Made by a program: the position numbers and the translations under genes
The notes under the pieces: generated by a model
Seen by the model: only the letters and a program-made list of their open reading frames with translations
The model's database searches: none
Told to the model about the DNA's origin: nothing
Assembly: GCA_902782145.1 (NCBI GenBank)
Contig: CACZLZ010000002.1
Location: 62,001 to 126,000, forward strand
Direction of reading: 5' to 3'
From: an uncultured Aeromonadales bacterium
GTDB lineage: Bacteria; Pseudomonadota; Gammaproteobacteria; Enterobacterales; Succinivibrionaceae
DNA: 64,000 nucleotides
In this document: piece by piece, positions 61,318 through 64,000 of the stretch
How positions within the stretch are numbered: the stretch's first letter is position 1
How the letters are laid out: each line of letters opens with the position of its first letter

Positions 61318-62933
61318 GAAGAACACTCACAGCCCTGCTGGCACTGCTGCTCACCGCCGGCGCTGCCTGGGCGGAAAACCTGATCAAAGCCGATATACAC
61401 CGGGGCGAGAAGCTGTATGAGGACACCAGTTTCGAACTGGAGATCAGCGCCGCCGGCAGGTTTGACAGCTGGGATCTGGACACCCGGCCCCTGGCAGCTG
61501 AGAACTTCACCATTGGCGAGCCCCGGTTTGAATACCGGGAATACCAGAACGTCTCCCTGTGGACCATCCCCCTGCTGACCCATGCCAGCGGCCAGATGCA
61601 GATCCCCAGGCTCCTGATCCGGGACAACGTCACCGATCCCATACCCATCAATGTCCGCCGCCGCAACGGCCGGGAGCCACGACCGGAGCTCAGGGGGCTT
61701 ATCCAGACGGAGATCATCCGCCCGGCAGGTTTTGTCAACGAAACCCTCCTCATCCGCACGGTCACCACCGTCCATGGAGGCGTGGAACTGACCTCCCCGC
61801 CCGTCAGCCCCGCAGTGGACGGTGACGGCCAGATCCACCAGTTGCATGAGTCCCGGGAGCAGCGCTCCACCATGGGGCACCGGTATGAGGTGATCACCAC
61901 CGTCCATGCCGCCTCCTTCCGCACCCCGGGAACCCACCGGATCATTCCCGCCTCCGCCAGGGGTACCTATGCCCCCGCCGGCGCCCAGCAGGGCAACCCC
62001 ACCATCACCAACCAGGACGGGACCATCCGGGTGACCGATCCCAGCAAAAGCCGGGACGGCGGCCCCCAGGTGCCCTTTGTGTTCCAGGAAAAGCCCATTG
62101 AGATCACGGTCACCGCACCGGCGGGAAATGCCGGGGCCATAGCCGCCGATGACTTCAAGATCCGGGAAACCTGGGAACCCGAGAAAAATGCAGATCTGAA
62201 GGTCAACACCCCCATTGTCCATGAGATCACCTTCTCAGGCACCGGGATCTCCGCCCAGGATCTGCCCTCCAGGATCATCGGCGGCACCCCCCAGTACAAG
62301 GCCTACACCGACAAGGAGCAGATCAGCGAGCACTATGATCCGGAAACCGGGATCCTGGAGTCCAGCCGCACCTTCAGCCAGGTCTTTGTGCCCCTGAGGC
62401 CCATGAAGCTGCACTTCGCCCCGGAGGAGATCCGCTGGATAAGCCGCAACGAGAACAATCAGGCCACCCTCAGTGTGTTCCATCTGGAGTCACCCACCTA
62501 CGATATCTCCGCCGACGGGGATGAGCAGTATGACTTCACCGCCCGCAACACCACCAGGATCCTGCTGCTGACGGCAATGCTGCTGATCATTGCCCTCATA
62601 GTGTTCTGCGTCCTCTACCTGCTGTACCTGGAGAACATCATTTCCATCGAGCCCCTAACGCGCTGGAATGTGCGCCGCCGGGCCCGCAGGGAACTGCTGA
62701 GGAACTTCGATGTCCGGGATGCCCGGAACGCCTACCGGCAGCTGATTGACTTCGCCCGGATCTGCTTCGGGCCCAATGCCACCTGCTTTGAAAAATTCCC
62801 CAACTACCAGACCTTCAAGCCCTACCTGGACGAGATCGCCCAAAAACGCTGGGATCACGGCAAATCCTGCAGCAACTGGGAGTATGACGGCAGTGCCTTC
62901 AGGAAAGTGCTCAGGAAGTTTTGCCGCACCTGA
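61311..62933 (+). CDS. batD: BatD-type protein
   Basis: The 540-residue protein starts with a signal peptide (RTLTALLALLLTAGAAWA) and is largely periplasmic. It has tandem beta domains, for example FELEISAAGRFDSWDLDTRP and EKPIEITVTAPAG near 260. A membrane helix at about 420-440 (ILLLTAMLLIIALIVFCVLY) leads to a cytoplasmic tail with RRARRELLRNFDVRDARNAY. This order is that of BatD, the large partner of BatA/BatB. ATG 61311 overlaps the previous stop by seven bases. It is the last gene of the operon; no clear terminator follows. Confidence 0.85.
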   Translation: MVGRTLTALLALLLTAGAAWAENLIKADIHRGEKLYEDTSFELEISAAGRFDSWDLDTRPLAAENFTIGEPRFEYREYQNVSLWTIPLLTHASGQMQIPRLLIRDNVTDPIPINVRRRNGREPRPELRGLIQTEIIRPAGFVNETLLIRTVTTVHGGVELTSPPVSPAVDGDGQIHQLHESREQRSTMGHRYEVITTVHAASFRTPGTHRIIPASARGTYAPAGAQQGNPTITNQDGTIRVTDPSKSRDGGPQVPFVFQEKPIEITVTAPAGNAGAIAADDFKIRETWEPEKNADLKVNTPIVHEITFSGTGISAQDLPSRIIGGTPQYKAYTDKEQISEHYDPETGILESSRTFSQVFVPLRPMKLHFAPEEIRWISRNENNQATLSVFHLESPTYDISADGDEQYDFTARNTTRILLLTAMLLIIALIVFCVLYLLYLENIISIEPLTRWNVRRRARRELLRNFDVRDARNAYRQLIDFARICFGPNATCFEKFPNYQTFKPYLDEIAQKRWDHGKSCSNWEYDGSAFRKVLRKFCRT

Positions 62934-64000
62934 TCCCAATGCCGGGCATGCCAGCTCTCCCCACTGCCCGGCTTTTCCCCTCCGCTTTTCCCGTCCCTGT
63001 CCCCTGGGAACTGCCTTAGACACATCACCCTGCCCCTGCATCCTCACCGCCTGACTCCCCTCTCCGGGCACCTCACCCCAGGGGACCTCACCCCGGGGCA
63101 CCGCTGTTCCCGGGGAAAGCCCTGCTCCTGACAAAAACTGTCCATCTGCTGTAGCGTCCAGTTCCCGAGTGACAGTCGTTTTTTTTCACCAAACCGGCAA
63201 TGCGCAGTGAAGATGTTCCCCGACTCTGCTACCGTCACGGAGCAGGAACTTCCACAGGGACACCGGGCGCCAGTCCCAGGAACAGGACTCACCACCCCAG
63301 GGACTGTCACATTCCAGCGCATGGAAACATCTGGCTTTCAGCGGATCCGCTGCGGCCTCTTCAGTGGATCATCCACCACACCCTCTGCTGAACCACACAG
63401 CCCTTCAGTAGATCATCCACCGCAACCTCTGCTGAACCACACAGCCCTTCAGTAGATCATCCACCGTGTTCCCCTGCAGATCCGCATTGACAGTTCGGCA
63501 GATCCGCCCCGTCTCTACCCCACGAATAAGCATCTCTCCCTCTTTCAGGCAGTCACAGGCATGCCCTGCAATAGAGCCGGAAGGTCGGGAAGAAATTGCC
63601 TGCGGTGGTCCCGAAAAACAATATGGCTGCGCTTTAGGACGCCGGATCAAATTGCATTGGCTCCTGGAAAGATCCTTCTAATAAAATCAGATCCCATGCC
63701 GAAATGATATGGGACAGGCTCCGGCAGAATGGAAATTGGCGCTAACCATGGCGTTAAATAACGATAATAAATGCCCCGTACACTGTACAAAAATAATCCA
63801 GAACTAGCCAGATCACAACAGCCAAATGCACACCGACGAACAAAGGACTGCCAGGAGCTTTCATCATCTGCCGGGAACAAAAGGAAAGGCGAATCGGCCC
63901 TGCTCATGGTGTTCTTAATGGCATTGCGAAGCCCGGCACCGGAGAATAACAAGCCCCGGCTAAAGAAAAATAATTAAAGAACACCGCTCTGAAGGTTAGC
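62934..64000. other. 1.07 kb without a supported gene
   Basis: After batD the sequence is GC-rich spacer, then a 44-bp repeat (listed), then more AT-rich DNA from 63650. Frames near the end, for example MPKWYGTGSGRMEIG-like codons near 63700, hint at a decayed gene but have stops. Nothing was accepted. The window may end inside a longer non-coding or decayed tract. Confidence 0.45.
63360..63465. repeat. 44-bp direct repeat, 2.4 copies
   Basis: Units begin TTCAGT at 63360, 63404 and 63448, exactly 44 bases apart. Each contains GATCATCCACC and, in the two full copies, CTCTGCTGAACCACACAGCC. Copies 2 and 3 agree over all bases present; copy 1 differs at a few. Copy 1 holds GTGGATCATCCAC, a near-palindrome. 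There are no spacers of varying sequence, so it is not CRISPR. Confidence 0.8.

Noticed and set aside
63360..63465. 44-bp repeats as a CRISPR array
   Set aside because: The units adjoin without variable spacers.
63647..63952. 101-codon minus-strand frame near the window end
   Set aside because: Codon use is unlike the true genes, there is no ribosome site and no motif.

Overview
The window looks like chromosomal DNA of a GC-rich gammaproteobacterium, most likely of the Succinivibrionaceae. Gene neighbourhoods match those of enteric and related gammaproteobacteria: cmk-rpsA-ihfB-lapA-lapB-pyrF, a yciO/RNase AM pair, topA next to sohB, prmB-aroC, and a Gly-Cys-Leu tRNA cluster. A large secreted starch-binding amylase with a cytoplasmic GlgX-type debranching enzyme fits a starch-fermenting gut anaerobe such as Succinimonas. 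The genus is an inference from content, not something read directly.

Layout. 0.3-2.6 kb: a family 2 glycosyltransferase and an S66 LD-carboxypeptidase-like protein. 2.6-4.8 kb: an AT-rich island holding two convergent toxin-tail/immunity-like pairs around a decayed amidase tail. 5-9 kb: two tandem secreted paralogues, a FocA-type formate channel and a one-domain KpsC-like transferase. 9.4-21 kb: nitroreductase, an RlhA-like U32 protein, pyrF, lapB, lapA, ihfB, a chemoreceptor with a truncated sister copy, rpsA and cmk. 21.6-25 kb: ribA facing an RNase AM-yciO-nfo operon. 25.6-31 kb: an unknown acidic protein, pykA, nadE and a YjbR-like protein. 31.3-40.4 kb: a type II NADH dehydrogenase with a 275-residue low-complexity tail, the debranching enzyme, a maltose-type acetyltransferase and the amylase. 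41.6-49.8 kb: three tRNAs, then the minus-strand series cvfB-like, MFS exporter, sohB, topA, mepA, with rplY upstream. 50.4-56.2 kb: 4.5S RNA, a secreted six-repeat protein, a DsbA-like protein, aroC, prmB, a small ORF without a clear start, and sixA. 56.6-62.9 kb: a MoxR/Bat operon of six overlapping or closely spaced genes. The last 1.07 kb is non-coding with a 44-bp repeat.

How genes work together. Amylase and GlgX supply hexoses, with pyruvate kinase and the formate channel further along fermentation. The amylase has a convincing class I CRP-type promoter. RpsA, cmk, IHF, L25, TopA, 4.5S RNA and tRNAs are core information-processing genes. LapA/LapB, MepA, the LD-carboxypeptidase and the KpsC-like protein concern the envelope. 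The Bat operon is probably a stress or periplasmic VWA system.

The most notable signals are the toxin/immunity island, the modular amylase with its CRP-like promoter, a context-dependent Asp codon bias that builds GATC sites, the truncated chemoreceptor copy, the tailed NADH dehydrogenase, and several small repeat or start-less reading frames. Coordinates and residue positions were worked out by hand, and no database search was possible.
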